A stretch of DNA of 64,000 nt from Fodinibacter sp963707895 (GTDB lineage: Bacteria > Actinomycetota > Actinomycetes > Actinomycetales > Dermatophilaceae): the NCBI GenBank assembly GCA_963707895.1, contig CAVPRS010000011.1, forward strand, positions 248,001-312,000, in the 5' to 3' direction. A program made the translations under genes and the position numbers. How positions within the stretch are numbered: the stretch's first letter is position 1; each line of letters begins with the position of its first letter. Below the pieces are notes generated by a model. The model was not told where the DNA came from. It searched no databases and was given only the letters and a program-made list of their open reading frames with translations. Below are positions 1 through 7,739 of this stretch, piece after piece.

Positions 1-1473
1 GGGCAGGGTGAAGATCGTGCGGTGCCACGGCTTGTGGGCCACGGCGGTGTTGTCGTGCATGACGTGCTTGACGTTGGTGTACTCGTCGAACGAGTAGGCC
101 GACATGTCCTTGCCGAAGCCGCTGTGCTTGTAGCCGCCGTGCGGCATCTCGCTGATGATCGGGATGTGGTCGTTGACCCACACGCAGCCGGCGCTGATCT
201 CGCGGGTGGCGCGGCCGGCGCGGTAGGTGTCGCGCGTCCACGCGGAGGCGGCGAGGCCGAACTGGGTGTCGTTGGCCAGCCGGATGGCCTCGTCGTCGTC
301 GTCGAAGGGCACGACCACGAGCACGGGACCGAACACCTCGTCGCGCCAGATCTCGCAGTCCAGCGGCACGTCGGTGACGAGGGTCGGCTCGTAGTAGCAG
401 CCGCGGGCCAGGTCGCCGGTGGGCGTCTGGCCGCCGGTGACGACCTTGGCGTAGCCACGGGCCCGCTCGACCATGCCGGCCACCTTGGCCTGGTGGGCCA
501 GGGAGCTGAGCGGGCCGAGGTCGGTGGCCTCGTCGCCGGTGGGGCCGAGGTGCACGGCGGCCATCAGGTCGGCGACGCCCTGCACGAAGGCGTCGTGCAC
601 CGAACGGTGCACGATGGCGCGAGTGGCCGCCGTGCAGTCCTGGCCGGCGTTGATCAGGGACGCCGCAACCGCGCCGTGGACGGCGGCCTCGAGGTCGGCG
701 TCGTCGAAGACCACGAACGGCGCCTTGCCGCCGAGCTCGAGGTGCACCCGCTTGCCGGTGGCCGAGGCGGTGGCCATGACCTGGCGACCGACGCTGGTCG
801 AGCCGGTGAACGAGGTCATCGCGACGTCGGGGTGGCCGACCAGGTGGTGGCCCGCGACCGGCCCGGTGCCGGTGACGACGTTGACGACGCCGGCGGGGGC
901 GCCGGCCTCGGTGAAGGCCTCGGCGAAGACCAGGCTGGTCAGCGGGGTGATCTCGGCGGGCTTGAGCACGATGGTGTTGCCGGCGGCGATGGCGGGCAGC
1001 ACCTTCCACGCCGCCATCTGCAGCGGGTAGTTCCACGGCGCGATCGACCCGACGACGCCGATCGGCTCACGCCTGATCGACGACGTGTGGTCGCCGGAGT
1101 ACTCGCCGCTGGCCATGCCGTCGAGGCGGCGGGCTGCGGCACCGAAGAACGCGGTGTTGTCGACCGTGCCGGGCACGTCGAACTCGCGGGCCAGGCGGAT
1201 CGGCTTGCCGGCCTGCCGGCTCTCGAGCTGCGCGAGCTCCTCGGCGCGCTCGTCGAGCAGGGCGGCCGCCCTGAGCAGCACGGTCGAGCGCTCGACGGGG
1301 GTGGCGCGGCTCCACTCCTGGAAGGCGACACCCGCGGCAGCCACCGCGGCGTCGACGTCGTCGTGGCCTGCGAGGGTGACCGTCTCGAGGGTCTCGTTGG
1401 TGCTCGGGTCGAGCACGTCGAACGTGTCGCCCGTGCCGGCGTCGCGTCGCTGCCCGCCGATGTACTGGTGCAT
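1..1473 (-). CDS. Aldehyde dehydrogenase, gamma-aminobutyraldehyde type (3' end cut by window edge)
   Basis: NAD-dependent aldehyde dehydrogenase of the ALDH superfamily, most like the gamma-aminobutyraldehyde/betaine-aldehyde group that oxidises amino-aldehydes from putrescine breakdown in the cytoplasm. The minus-strand frame is open from 1473 to base 1 (491 codons). It reads the usual order: IGGQ start, IAPWNYPL, the NAD loop around GSTSVGRQ, ELGGKAPFVVF with the general-base Glu, GQDCTA with the catalytic Cys, and EVFGPVL. The last residues visible (HRTIF) are close to the normal C-terminus, so only a few residues are missing. I chose ATG at 1473 because a TATGCT hexamer lies 7 bases before it (1481-1486); an in-frame ATG at 1485 is possible. 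The exact substrate is inferred from overall similarity only. Confidence 0.9.
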   Translation of the reverse strand, partial: MHQYIGGQRRDAGTGDTFDVLDPSTNETLETVTLAGHDDVDAAVAAAGVAFQEWSRATPVERSTVLLRAAALLDERAEELAQLESRQAGKPIRLAREFDVPGTVDNTAFFGAAARRLDGMASGEYSGDHTSSIRREPIGVVGSIAPWNYPLQMAAWKVLPAIAAGNTIVLKPAEITPLTSLVFAEAFTEAGAPAGVVNVVTGTGPVAGHHLVGHPDVAMTSFTGSTSVGRQVMATASATGKRVHLELGGKAPFVVFDDADLEAAVHGAVAASLINAGQDCTAATRAIVHRSVHDAFVQGVADLMAAVHLGPTGDEATDLGPLSSLAHQAKVAGMVERARGYAKVVTGGQTPTGDLARGCYYEPTLVTDVPLDCEIWRDEVFGPVLVVVPFDDDDEAIRLANDTQFGLAASAWTRDTYRAGRATREISAGCVWVNDHIPIISEMPHGGYKHSGFGKDMSAYSFDEYTNVKHVMHDNTAVAHKPWHRTIFTLP

Positions 1474-1700
1474 GAGCGCGAGCATACGGGGCGGCGCCGG
1501 GTTCCGGAAAGTGCAGTCCGGGGCACGATGAGGTGCGGAATCCGTAGGAGGCGTGCGTCCGACATCCGGTATCGGTCGCCGAAAGCGCCCCAGGGCGGCG
1601 GATCGGGCGTGCCGCGCGAGGCAACCGCCGCGGAGCAGCGGACGGGACGCCCACCACAGGTGTGGTCGACGCCCCGTCGGCGTGCTGCTGGTGCTCGGCG

Positions 1701-1976
1701 TCAGCCGTTGACCGCGCGCTTGAGCTGCGCGGCGGCCTTGAAGCCGACCGAGGTCGACGCCGCGATGGCGATCTCCTCGCCGGTCTGCGGGTTGCGGCCG
1801 GTGCGGGCCGCACGGTCGCGGGTCTCGAACGTGCCGAAACCGGCGAGACGGACGTCCTCACCCTTGGCCAGCTGCTCGGCGATGACGTCGAGCGCCGCGC
1901 CGAGGATCTCCTCGGCGGCGGTGGCGGAGACGTCGGCGCGCTGCGCGACGACCTGGGCGATGTCCTTCTTGGTCAT
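1701..1976 (-). CDS. hup: HU-family DNA-binding protein
   Basis: Small histone-like nucleoid protein of 91 residues, which bends and compacts DNA as a homodimer. The sequence starts MTKKDIAQVVAQ, has the helical dimerisation region, the GFGTFE turn, and the beta-arm motif GRNPQTGEEI that lies in the DNA minor groove. It has the short form typical of most bacteria and lacks the long Lys/Ala-rich tail seen in mycobacterial HupB. A good ribosome site (AAGGGAG) precedes the ATG at 1976. A long open frame continues upstream to 2507, but those codons do not look like protein and cover another gene. It stands alone between the aldehyde dehydrogenase and the Rsm22-like gene. Confidence 0.96.
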   Translation of the reverse strand: MTKKDIAQVVAQRADVSATAAEEILGAALDVIAEQLAKGEDVRLAGFGTFETRDRAARTGRNPQTGEEIAIAASTSVGFKAAAQLKRAVNG

Positions 1977-2016
1977 GTCACTCCCTTGGTGCTGTGGATC
2001 GATCATTTCGACGCTA

Positions 2017-3021
2017 TCAAAGCCCCACGTCGGGCCGGGGCTCCGGCCCCGGCACTGGCCAGGGACTTCCCCACGAGGCGTCGCGTGCTGCACGGTAGGC
2101 GATCGGGTCGCGCTTCGTGACCACGACCCGCTCTGTGGACCCCTCCGCGGTGCAGACCTCGAGCTGCACCAGGCCCTTGCGGGTGACCGGATGACGCAGC
2201 ACGCGACCCTCCGCGGGCCATTGCGGCGTGCGTGTGGCCAGCACGTAGGAGAACTTCTCGTCCTCGTGGCCGAGCCGGGCGCCCTTGAGCCGGCGGTGCA
2301 GCGCCGTGCGGTCCAGCCGCGCCGCGAAGTGGCACCAGTCGCCCGCCCGGGCCGCCACCGGGCACGCGCCGTCCTGGGGGCAGGGAGCCAGGACGTGCCA
2401 CCCCGCGGTGACGAGCCGGGAGCGCGCGGCCAGCACCGCGGCGTACCCGCGCGGGGTGCCGGGCTCCACGACGAGCACGGCGGTCGCCGCCGCCGTGAGC
2501 GCGGCATCGACCACCGGTGCGTGCAGGGAGTCGGGAAGCTCGCCGAGGAGGTAGCTCACGACGGCCAGGTCGGCCGGGGGCAGGACCACGCCCGGTGCGA
2601 GGAGCAGCCGGGTCCAGGTGGCCGAGCCGAGCGCCGGTGGCCCGTGCCTCCCGATCCTCGCCCCGAGGGCCAGGGCGTCGGCCGACCCGTCGAGCACCTC
2701 GACGCGCTCGAGGGCTGGGAACGCCTCGGCCGCCGCCCAGCTCGCCGCGCCCGTGCCCCCACCGACGTCGACGAGCGTGGTCACCCCGAGGCCGGGGGCG
2801 AGGTCGGTGGCGTGTCGCAGGGCCCGCGAGACGGCGGCGTGCGTGGCCGGCATCCGGTAGGCCGCGTAGGCGGCTGCGGTGGTGGGGTCGTGGAGCACCT
2901 GCCTGGTGGGCGGTGCGCCGCTGCGGTAGGCGTCGACGAGGGATGCCGTGGCGTCCCGCAGCGCACCGGCCGAGATGCCGTCGAGCACGGCGTCGAGGGC
3001 GTCGGTGAGCGTGTGAGGCAC
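2017..3021 (-). CDS. Rsm22-family small-ribosomal-subunit methyltransferase-like protein
   Basis: Protein of 334 residues of the Rsm22 family, SAM-dependent methyltransferase-like proteins linked to the small ribosomal subunit. The SAM-binding motif reads DVGGGTGAASWAA near residue 92. A second acidic segment (VEVLDGS) follows, then the LLGEL motif, and the family's conserved cysteine cluster (CPQDGACP followed by DWCHF), which in relatives is a possible iron-sulfur site. The GTG start at 3021 is chosen because the hexamer CACGAT lies six bases upstream, a leaderless arrangement, and because upstream codons overlap the divergent thioredoxin promoter region. The methylation target in this organism is unknown. 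It is divergent from thioredoxin. Confidence 0.85.
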   Translation of the reverse strand: MPHTLTDALDAVLDGISAGALRDATASLVDAYRSGAPPTRQVLHDPTTAAAYAAYRMPATHAAVSRALRHATDLAPGLGVTTLVDVGGGTGAASWAAAEAFPALERVEVLDGSADALALGARIGRHGPPALGSATWTRLLLAPGVVLPPADLAVVSYLLGELPDSLHAPVVDAALTAAATAVLVVEPGTPRGYAAVLAARSRLVTAGWHVLAPCPQDGACPVAARAGDWCHFAARLDRTALHRRLKGARLGHEDEKFSYVLATRTPQWPAEGRVLRHPVTRKGLVQLEVCTAEGSTERVVVTKRDPIAYRAARDASWGSPWPVPGPEPRPDVGL

Positions 3022-3160
3022 GTCGCCATCGTGCCCGATCGGGATGATGTGGGACGGCGTGTGCGTTCCACACCTGTCCGCACCGGGCGGGCACGCACCC
3101 TTGGGGGTGACGTCGCCCCTTCGGTGGACAGACCCAGACCCCGAACGAGGAGCACCCAGC

Positions 3161-3541
3161 ATGGCCACCGTCGAGCTCACCGCCGACACCTTCGAGCAGA
3201 CCATCACGACGAGCGACATCGTGCTCATCGACTGGTGGGCCTCGTGGTGCGGCCCGTGTCGCCAGTTCGCGCCGACCTACGAGAAGTCGAGCGACAAGCA
3301 CGACGACGTCGTGTTCGGCAAGGTCGACACCGAGGCCGAGCAGGCGCTGGCCGGTGCCGCGCAGATCACCTCGATCCCGACGATCATGGGCTTCCGCGAC
3401 GGCATCCTCGTCTTCCGCCAGAGCGGCGCGCTCCCGCCGGCCGGGCTCGAGCAGGTCATCGACGGCATCAAGGCCCTCGACATGGCCGACGTCCGTCGCC
3501 AGGTCGAGGAGCAGCAGGCCGCGGCGACGCAGCAGGCCTGA
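3161..3541 (+). CDS. Thioredoxin-family protein
   Basis: Cytoplasmic thiol-disulfide oxidoreductase of 126 residues. The active site is WCGPC at about residues 29-33, preceded by VLIDWWASW, and the cis-Pro loop reads SIPTIMGF, both diagnostic for thioredoxin. The C-terminal 15 residues form an extra Gln/Ala-rich helix (QVEEQQAAATQQA) beyond the classic fold. ATG at 3161 has the ribosome site GAGGAG eight to ten bases upstream. It is followed after 71 bases by a CsoR/CstR-family repressor in the same direction, which suggests a link to sulfur or metal stress. It could be TrxA or a dedicated thioredoxin of this unit; the sequence cannot separate these. Confidence 0.93.
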   Translation: MATVELTADTFEQTITTSDIVLIDWWASWCGPCRQFAPTYEKSSDKHDDVVFGKVDTEAEQALAGAAQITSIPTIMGFRDGILVFRQSGALPPAGLEQVIDGIKALDMADVRRQVEEQQAAATQQA

Positions 3542-3558
3542 CCTCCGACCTCCGGTCC

Positions 3559-3576
3559 GATACGGGTCGGGGTATC
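3559..3576. promoter_or_regulatory. Candidate CsoR/CstR operator upstream of the repressor
   Basis: GATAC-N8-GTATC inverted repeat (GATAC at 3559-3563, GTATC at 3572-3576) with a G-rich spacer. It overlaps a possible -10 hexamer TATCCT at 3573-3578. CsoR-family operators usually have AT-rich ends (ATAC/GTAT) around a G/C core, so this is a reasonable autoregulatory site for the repressor starting at 3613. The arms are only five bases, so the call is tentative. Confidence 0.4.
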
Positions 3577-3612
3577 CTCGCCGCGTCGTCCACGACCAGC
3601 AGGAGGCCCGGC

Positions 3613-3873
3613 ATGGAGCTCGACCCCGACGAGATGCAGACCGTCGTCAAGCGGCTCAAGCGTGCCCAGGGCCAGATCGGCGGCGTGCTGCGGATGATCG
3701 AGGACGGCCGCGAGTGCCAGGACATCGTCACCCAGCTTGCGGCGGTCTCGAAGGCCCTCGACCGGGCCGGGTTCGCGGTCATCGCGCTCGGCCTGCGGCA
3801 GTGCATCGCCGACCCCGAGGGCCAGGAGATGGACGTCGCGACGATGGAGAAGCTCTTCCTCTCGCTCGCCTGA
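3613..3873 (+). CDS. CsoR/RcnR-family (DUF156) transcriptional repressor, CstR-like
   Basis: All-helical repressor of 86 residues in the CsoR/RcnR/FrmR/CstR family. The family signature LKRAQGQIGGVLRMIEDGRECQDI is split across residues 15-38. Cys35 and Cys64 are present at the usual sensing positions, but the His that completes the Cu(I) site in CsoR (four residues before the second Cys) is replaced by Gly60. Two cysteines without the histidine is the pattern of CstR, which senses persulfides by Cys-Cys crosslinking. The adjacent thioredoxin fits a sulfur or redox role. Ribosome site AGGAGG precedes the ATG. No copper exporter or sulfurtransferase is next to it, so the sensed signal is inferred. 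Confidence 0.9.
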   Translation: MELDPDEMQTVVKRLKRAQGQIGGVLRMIEDGRECQDIVTQLAAVSKALDRAGFAVIALGLRQCIADPEGQEMDVATMEKLFLSLA

Positions 3874-3914
3874 GCGGGGCCGACCGCCCGTGGTCGGGCG
3901 GGTGAGCGCAGGGC

Positions 3915-4970
3915 TCAGCGCGCTGGGTCGACGAGCACGATCCCCTGCGAGGGCGTGCTGCCCATCGCCATGAGCGCCTCACCCGCCGCCTCGAGGCCCA
4001 GGGGCTCGCCTGGCGCGAGCAGGTCGCCGAGGTCGAGGCGCCCGCTCACGACGTCGTCGAGCAGTGGTGCGTAGTCGGCGGCGGCCATGCCGTGGCTGCC
4101 CAGCACGTCGAGCTCCCAGCCGATGACCCGCTCCATCGGCACGTCGGCCCGGCCGGCGGCCGGAGGCAGCAGGCCGACCTGGACGTGCCGGCCGCGGCGG
4201 CCGAGCGCGAGGATGCCGGTGCGGCACGCCTCGGGGGAGCCCAGGGCGTCGATGCTGACCGAGGCGCCGCCGCCCGACCACGACGTGACGGCCGCGATCA
4301 CCTTGTCGGGCCCGATCGAGGCGTCGACCACCTCGTCGGCGCCGTGGAACAGGGCCCGGTCGAGCGACGCGGCGGAGACGTCGACCGCGCAGACGTAGGC
4401 GCCGCGGCTGCGGGCGATGGCCACGGCCGCGAGACCGACCCCGCCGCAGCCGATGACGAGCACCGAGTCGCCCGCGCCGACGGCGGCCCGCGTGGCCACG
4501 GCCCGGTACGCCGTGGAGACGCGACACCCGAGGCCGGCCGCGACGAGCGGGTCCAGGCCGTCGGGCAGCGCGACGAGGTTGGTCGCGGCCGCGTGCACCA
4601 CGACGAGCTCGGCGAACGACCCGGGGTCGGTGAACCCGGGCTGGCGCTGGTTCGGGCAGACCTGGCCAGCCCCGGCCGCGCAGACGGCGCACGCGCCGCA
4701 CGCCATGACGAAGGGTGCGGTGACCGCGCGACCCAGCCACCCGGCATCCACGCCGGGAGCCACCGACTCGACGACACCGGCGAGCTCGTGGCCGGGCACG
4801 TGCGGGAAGGTCGTGATGTCGCCGTCGTGCCCCATCCAGCCGTGCCAGTCGCTGCGGCACAGTCCGCTGGCGAGCACGCGCACCACGGCGCCACCGGCGG
4901 GCGGCACCGGGTCGGGCACCGAGGAGACCACCGGGGGCGCGCCGAACGCGGCGTAGGTCAGGGCTCGCAC
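3915..4970 (-). CDS. Zinc-dependent alcohol dehydrogenase (MDR family)
   Basis: Cytoplasmic medium-chain dehydrogenase of 351 residues, oxidising an alcohol with NAD(P). Visible features in order are the catalytic-zinc Cys in SGLCRSDWHGW, the GHE motif in HVPGHELAG, the structural-zinc cysteines in the pattern C-x2-C-x2-C-x7-C (CGACAVCAAGAGQVC), and the Rossmann loop GCGGVGLAAVA. GTG at 4970 begins VRALTYAAFG, the normal family start, and CAGGGT lies six bases upstream as a leaderless -10. The longer upstream frame to 5246 reads into the divergent LacI gene and is not protein-like. It is divergent from the LacI regulator, which may control it. The substrate is unknown. Confidence 0.9.
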   Translation of the reverse strand: MRALTYAAFGAPPVVSSVPDPVPPAGGAVVRVLASGLCRSDWHGWMGHDGDITTFPHVPGHELAGVVESVAPGVDAGWLGRAVTAPFVMACGACAVCAAGAGQVCPNQRQPGFTDPGSFAELVVVHAAATNLVALPDGLDPLVAAGLGCRVSTAYRAVATRAAVGAGDSVLVIGCGGVGLAAVAIARSRGAYVCAVDVSAASLDRALFHGADEVVDASIGPDKVIAAVTSWSGGGASVSIDALGSPEACRTGILALGRRGRHVQVGLLPPAAGRADVPMERVIGWELDVLGSHGMAAADYAPLLDDVVSGRLDLGDLLAPGEPLGLEAAGEALMAMGSTPSQGIVLVDPAR

Positions 4971-5062
4971 GACCCCACCCTGCCACCGTCCACGGTCACG
5001 ATCGGGTGACGACCCGCCAGCCCACTGGACGCGGGGGCACCTCGTGTCGGCACAATGGGGCC

Positions 5063-6190
5063 GTGGAGGATGGGAGCGCTCCCACGGAGCCTGCGGACAC
5101 CGAGCCATCGGCGCGGTCAACCCGCCCCATCTCGTCTGGCACCCGCGCCGGGGCCGTCCGGGAACCCGGTCCCGGCGCGGGAGCCAGACACCCCCCCACC
5201 ATCGAGGAGGTCGCCCGCCGCGCAGGCGTCGGGCGCGGCACCGCATCGCGGGTCGTCAACGGCTCGCCGCAGGTGTCGGACGCCGCGCGCACCGCCGTGC
5301 AGGAGGCCGTCGAGGCGCTCGGCTACGTGCCCAACCGTGCCGCCCGCTCGCTCGTGACCCGGCGCACCGACACCGTGGCCCTGGTCGTCTCCGAGCCGGG
5401 CGACCGGGTGTTCGGCGAGCCCTACTTCGGCGCGATCGTGCGCGGGGTGGGTGCGCGGCTCAGCGCCTCGCCGTTCCAGCTGCTGCTCATGATGTGCGAC
5501 ACCGACCGCGACCGTGAACGGGTGACGGCCTACCTCACCGAGCAGCACGTCGACGGGGTGCTCCTGCTCTCGCTGCACGCCCGCGACGACCTGCTCACCT
5601 CGCTCGACGCCCGCGGCGTGCCCACCGTCTGTGGCGGTGCCGTCGTCGGCTCCGACCCCGCCTGCGTGGTCGATGCCGACAACCGGGCCGGGGGCCGGCT
5701 GGCCGTCGAGCACCTCCTGGGGCTGGGGCGTCACCGGCTCGCCCTGCTCACCGGCCCTCAGGACATGTCGTCGGGTCGCGACCGCCTGGCCGGCGCGCGC
5801 GACGCCGTGGCCGCAGCGGGGCTCGAGGGTGACGGCATGGTCGTGGCGTTCGGTGACTACAGCGAGGACAGCGGCGAGCGCGCCATGCGTGAGGTGCTCG
5901 CGACCGGCACCGTCCCGGATGCCGTGTTCGCGGCATCCGACCTGATGGCCGTCGGCGCGCTGCGGGTGCTGCGCGAGGCGGGGCTGCGGGTTCCCGACGA
6001 CGTCGCCCTGGTCGGGTTCGACGACTCGGCGGTCAGCCGGCACACCCAGCCGACCCTGACCTCGGTGCACCAGCCGGTCGAGGAGATGGGCCGGGTGATG
6101 GCCGACCTGCTGCTCGCGCGGATCGCCGGTGAGTCCGTACCGCGCGAGACGGTGCTGCCGACCCGGCTCGTGCAGCGCGCCTCGACCTAG
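5063..6190 (+). CDS. LacI-family transcriptional regulator
   Basis: DNA-binding repressor of 375 residues. A disordered N-terminal tail of about 45 residues precedes the helix-turn-helix TIEEVARRAGVGRGTASRV and hinge helix (RAARSLVTRR). The periplasmic-binding-protein-like effector domain follows, ending with the conserved VGFDDSAVSRHTQPTLTSV. GTG at 5063 is chosen because the hexamer CACAAT (5051-5056) ends six bases before it, indicating a leaderless mRNA; no later in-frame start precedes the HTH. A perfect palindrome typical of cellobiose-type LacI operators lies just inside the coding region. It is divergent from the zinc alcohol dehydrogenase and overlaps the JmjC gene by four bases at its 3' end. 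The effector is unknown. Confidence 0.93.
   Translation: MEDGSAPTEPADTEPSARSTRPISSGTRAGAVREPGPGAGARHPPTIEEVARRAGVGRGTASRVVNGSPQVSDAARTAVQEAVEALGYVPNRAARSLVTRRTDTVALVVSEPGDRVFGEPYFGAIVRGVGARLSASPFQLLLMMCDTDRDRERVTAYLTEQHVDGVLLLSLHARDDLLTSLDARGVPTVCGGAVVGSDPACVVDADNRAGGRLAVEHLLGLGRHRLALLTGPQDMSSGRDRLAGARDAVAAAGLEGDGMVVAFGDYSEDSGERAMREVLATGTVPDAVFAASDLMAVGALRVLREAGLRVPDDVALVGFDDSAVSRHTQPTLTSVHQPVEEMGRVMADLLLARIAGESVPRETVLPTRLVQRAST
5071..5084. promoter_or_regulatory. CebR-type LacI operator palindrome
   Basis: Perfect 14-bp palindrome TGGGAGCGCTCCCA. This is the same as the consensus operator described for CebR, the cello-oligosaccharide repressor of streptomycetes. It starts eight bases after the GTG of the LacI gene, immediately downstream of the predicted transcription start, where a bound repressor would block elongation or initiation. 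Autoregulation is therefore likely. I noticed no other exact copy in the window. Confidence 0.8.
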
Positions 6191-7434
6191 GAGTTGTCAG
6201 CGGGCACGAGCAGGCCTGCCAGACAAAGTGATCGGTGCACACCGGGCTCGAGGTCCGCGGCATCCGCCCGGTGGTCGAGGACGGCGGTCACGGCATCGCG
6301 CTGGTCGGTCGGCACGTCGACGCGGGCCACCCGGGTGACCAGCGTCGACGTGCCATCGCTGGGTCCCGCCTCCCAGCGGGCGGCCAGGTGCCGGCGGGGT
6401 CGCCACGCGGTGTCCTCGTCGGCCGAGGCGCGGTGCTGGGCGAGCACGTCGATCGGCTCGGCACGCTGCGCGCTTCGCACCCGCTGGGCGAGCGCTGCCG
6501 CGAGCTCGTCGTCGGTCACCTCGTCGAGCGCGGCCACGACGGCGGCACGGATGCCGTGGTGCAGGTGGGCTGTCGCCTCTGGGTCGAGCGGGTCGACGCC
6601 CAGCTCGAGTGAGGCCCGCACGGCCGGGTCGGCGTCGAGGCGGCGGCCGGCGGCCCGCAGCAGGTCGTCGGCGAGCTGGCGCCGGGTCCAGACGTGCACG
6701 CCCATCGTGAGGTGGATGCTGGTGCCGCCGAGCGCGGTGGCCGAGTGCAGCCAGCCGCGGGGAACGTAGAGGCAGTCACCGGGGGCGAGCACCGCGTCGA
6801 GCGCCGGCGGACCCTCGGCCGCGACCCGGACGGCATCGCGGTGGTCGGTCCACGGCTGGTCCCGCAGCGGCGACTCGACCACGGGCGGGCGCACCTGCCA
6901 GTTCTTCTCGCCCGTCACCTGGAGCACGAACACGTCGTGCACGTCGTAGTGGTCGTCGAAGCCCCGGCTCTGGGGCGGGGTGACGTAGGCGTTGACCTGC
7001 ACCGGGTGGCCGAGGTCGGCGGCGAGGTCCCGGGCCGCGTCCGCGACGGGGGGCCAGGTGCGCTGCAGGGCCTGGAGCACGATCGTCGCGCCCCGGGAGA
7101 ACTGGCGCAGCACCTTGTCGTCGCTCACCTGGTCGCCGATGGCGGCGCCCACGCCCCCGCCCAGGGTGAAGGTCGAGGCGTCGAGGGTCTGGCCGTCACG
7201 CGCCATCCGCAGGAACGGGGTGCGCAGTGCGCGGCGGGAGAGCAGCTCGTCGACGGCATCGGGGCCGAAGAGCGCGGGGTCGGGGCGGCGGTCGGCCGCC
7301 CGGGTCAGCAGGGGCTCGCGGCCCCAGTACCGCTGCGCGAACGTGGCGCGGTCGACCGCCACCAGCGCGGACAACCCGTGGCCCCCCACCGGGGAGGAGG
7401 GGGCCACGGGCTGCTCCGGGGGAGGAGTCGTCAC
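6187..7434 (-). CDS. JmjC/cupin-domain 2-oxoglutarate and Fe(II) oxygenase (ribosomal-oxygenase-like)
   Basis: Protein of 415 residues in the JmjC family of ribosomal-oxygenase type (YcfD/NO66/MINA group), which hydroxylate Arg or His side chains of protein substrates using Fe(II), O2 and 2-oxoglutarate. The double-stranded beta-helix is recognisable: the iron ligands H162-x-D164 in FDDHYDVHDVF, the segment TGEKNWQVRPP, and the distal His230 in YVPRGWLHSA. A helical dimerisation and winged-helix-like C-terminal half follows. The ATG at 7434 overlaps the stop of the upstream repeat-protein gene by four bases (ATGA), so the two are translationally coupled. That makes the repeat protein the best candidate substrate. 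It could alternatively be a housekeeping ribosomal oxygenase. There is no other gene in the unit. Confidence 0.88.
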   Translation of the reverse strand: MTTPPPEQPVAPSSPVGGHGLSALVAVDRATFAQRYWGREPLLTRAADRRPDPALFGPDAVDELLSRRALRTPFLRMARDGQTLDASTFTLGGGVGAAIGDQVSDDKVLRQFSRGATIVLQALQRTWPPVADAARDLAADLGHPVQVNAYVTPPQSRGFDDHYDVHDVFVLQVTGEKNWQVRPPVVESPLRDQPWTDHRDAVRVAAEGPPALDAVLAPGDCLYVPRGWLHSATALGGTSIHLTMGVHVWTRRQLADDLLRAAGRRLDADPAVRASLELGVDPLDPEATAHLHHGIRAAVVAALDEVTDDELAAALAQRVRSAQRAEPIDVLAQHRASADEDTAWRPRRHLAARWEAGPSDGTSTLVTRVARVDVPTDQRDAVTAVLDHRADAADLEPGVHRSLCLAGLLVPADNS

Positions 7435-7739
7435 TGCGAGGCGTCGGCCCCGCCGTCGGCCCCACCGTCGTGCTCACCGGGCTGCGCGGACTCGCCCGCG
7501 CCGCTGTCGGCCGGGCCCTCGGCGCCGCCGTCGGCCCCACCGTCGTGCTCGCCGGGCTGCGCGGACTCGCCGGCGCCGCTGTCGGCCGGGCCCTCGGCGC
7601 CGCCTGCTGCCCCGCCGTCGGCTCCGCCGTCGTGCTCGCCGGGCATCCCGCTCTGGCCTGCGCCGCTGTCGGCCGGGCCCTCGGCGTTGCCGAGCTTGCC
7701 GTCGCCGTCGGGCAGCGGCTCGATGGTGCTGTCGCTCAT
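7431..7739 (-). CDS. Small acidic tandem-repeat protein, possible multi-core peptide substrate of the JmjC oxygenase
   Basis: 102-residue protein of no recognised family. Residues 1-18 form a short unique leader-like segment (ending PDGDGKLGN). Then come three repeats: residues 19-47, 48-72 and 73-97. Each starts AEGPADSGAG and ends PGEHDGGADGG, and the last two are identical in protein sequence; a five-residue tail closes it. It is very rich in Gly, Asp, Glu and Ala, has a single His per repeat, and has no Cys, Trp, Tyr or Phe. ATG at 7739 has a good ribosome site (GGTGGGGAG). It is directly upstream of, and overlapping, the JmjC oxygenase gene. The regular units beside a peptide-hydroxylating enzyme resemble a multi-core modified-peptide precursor, but that is inference; it could be a structural or ion-binding protein. 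Confidence 0.75.
   Translation of the reverse strand: MSDSTIEPLPDGDGKLGNAEGPADSGAGQSGMPGEHDGGADGGAAGGAEGPADSGAGESAQPGEHDGGADGGAEGPADSGAGESAQPGEHDGGADGGADASQ
7449..7685 (-). repeat. Three tandem in-frame DNA repeats (75 bp unit) inside the small repeat gene
   Basis: Repeat copies lie at 7599-7685 (87 bp, with a four-residue insertion), 7524-7598 and 7449-7523 (75 bp each). The last two encode identical peptides and differ by only a couple of synonymous bases. Such young repeats can change copy number by replication slippage, so copy number may vary between strains. Confidence 0.85.

Noticed and set aside
22..3873. A single 1283-codon open frame on the plus strand
   Set aside because: It crosses the minus-strand aldehyde dehydrogenase, HU and Rsm22 genes and has no family features; only its last 86 codons (CsoR-family repressor) are real.
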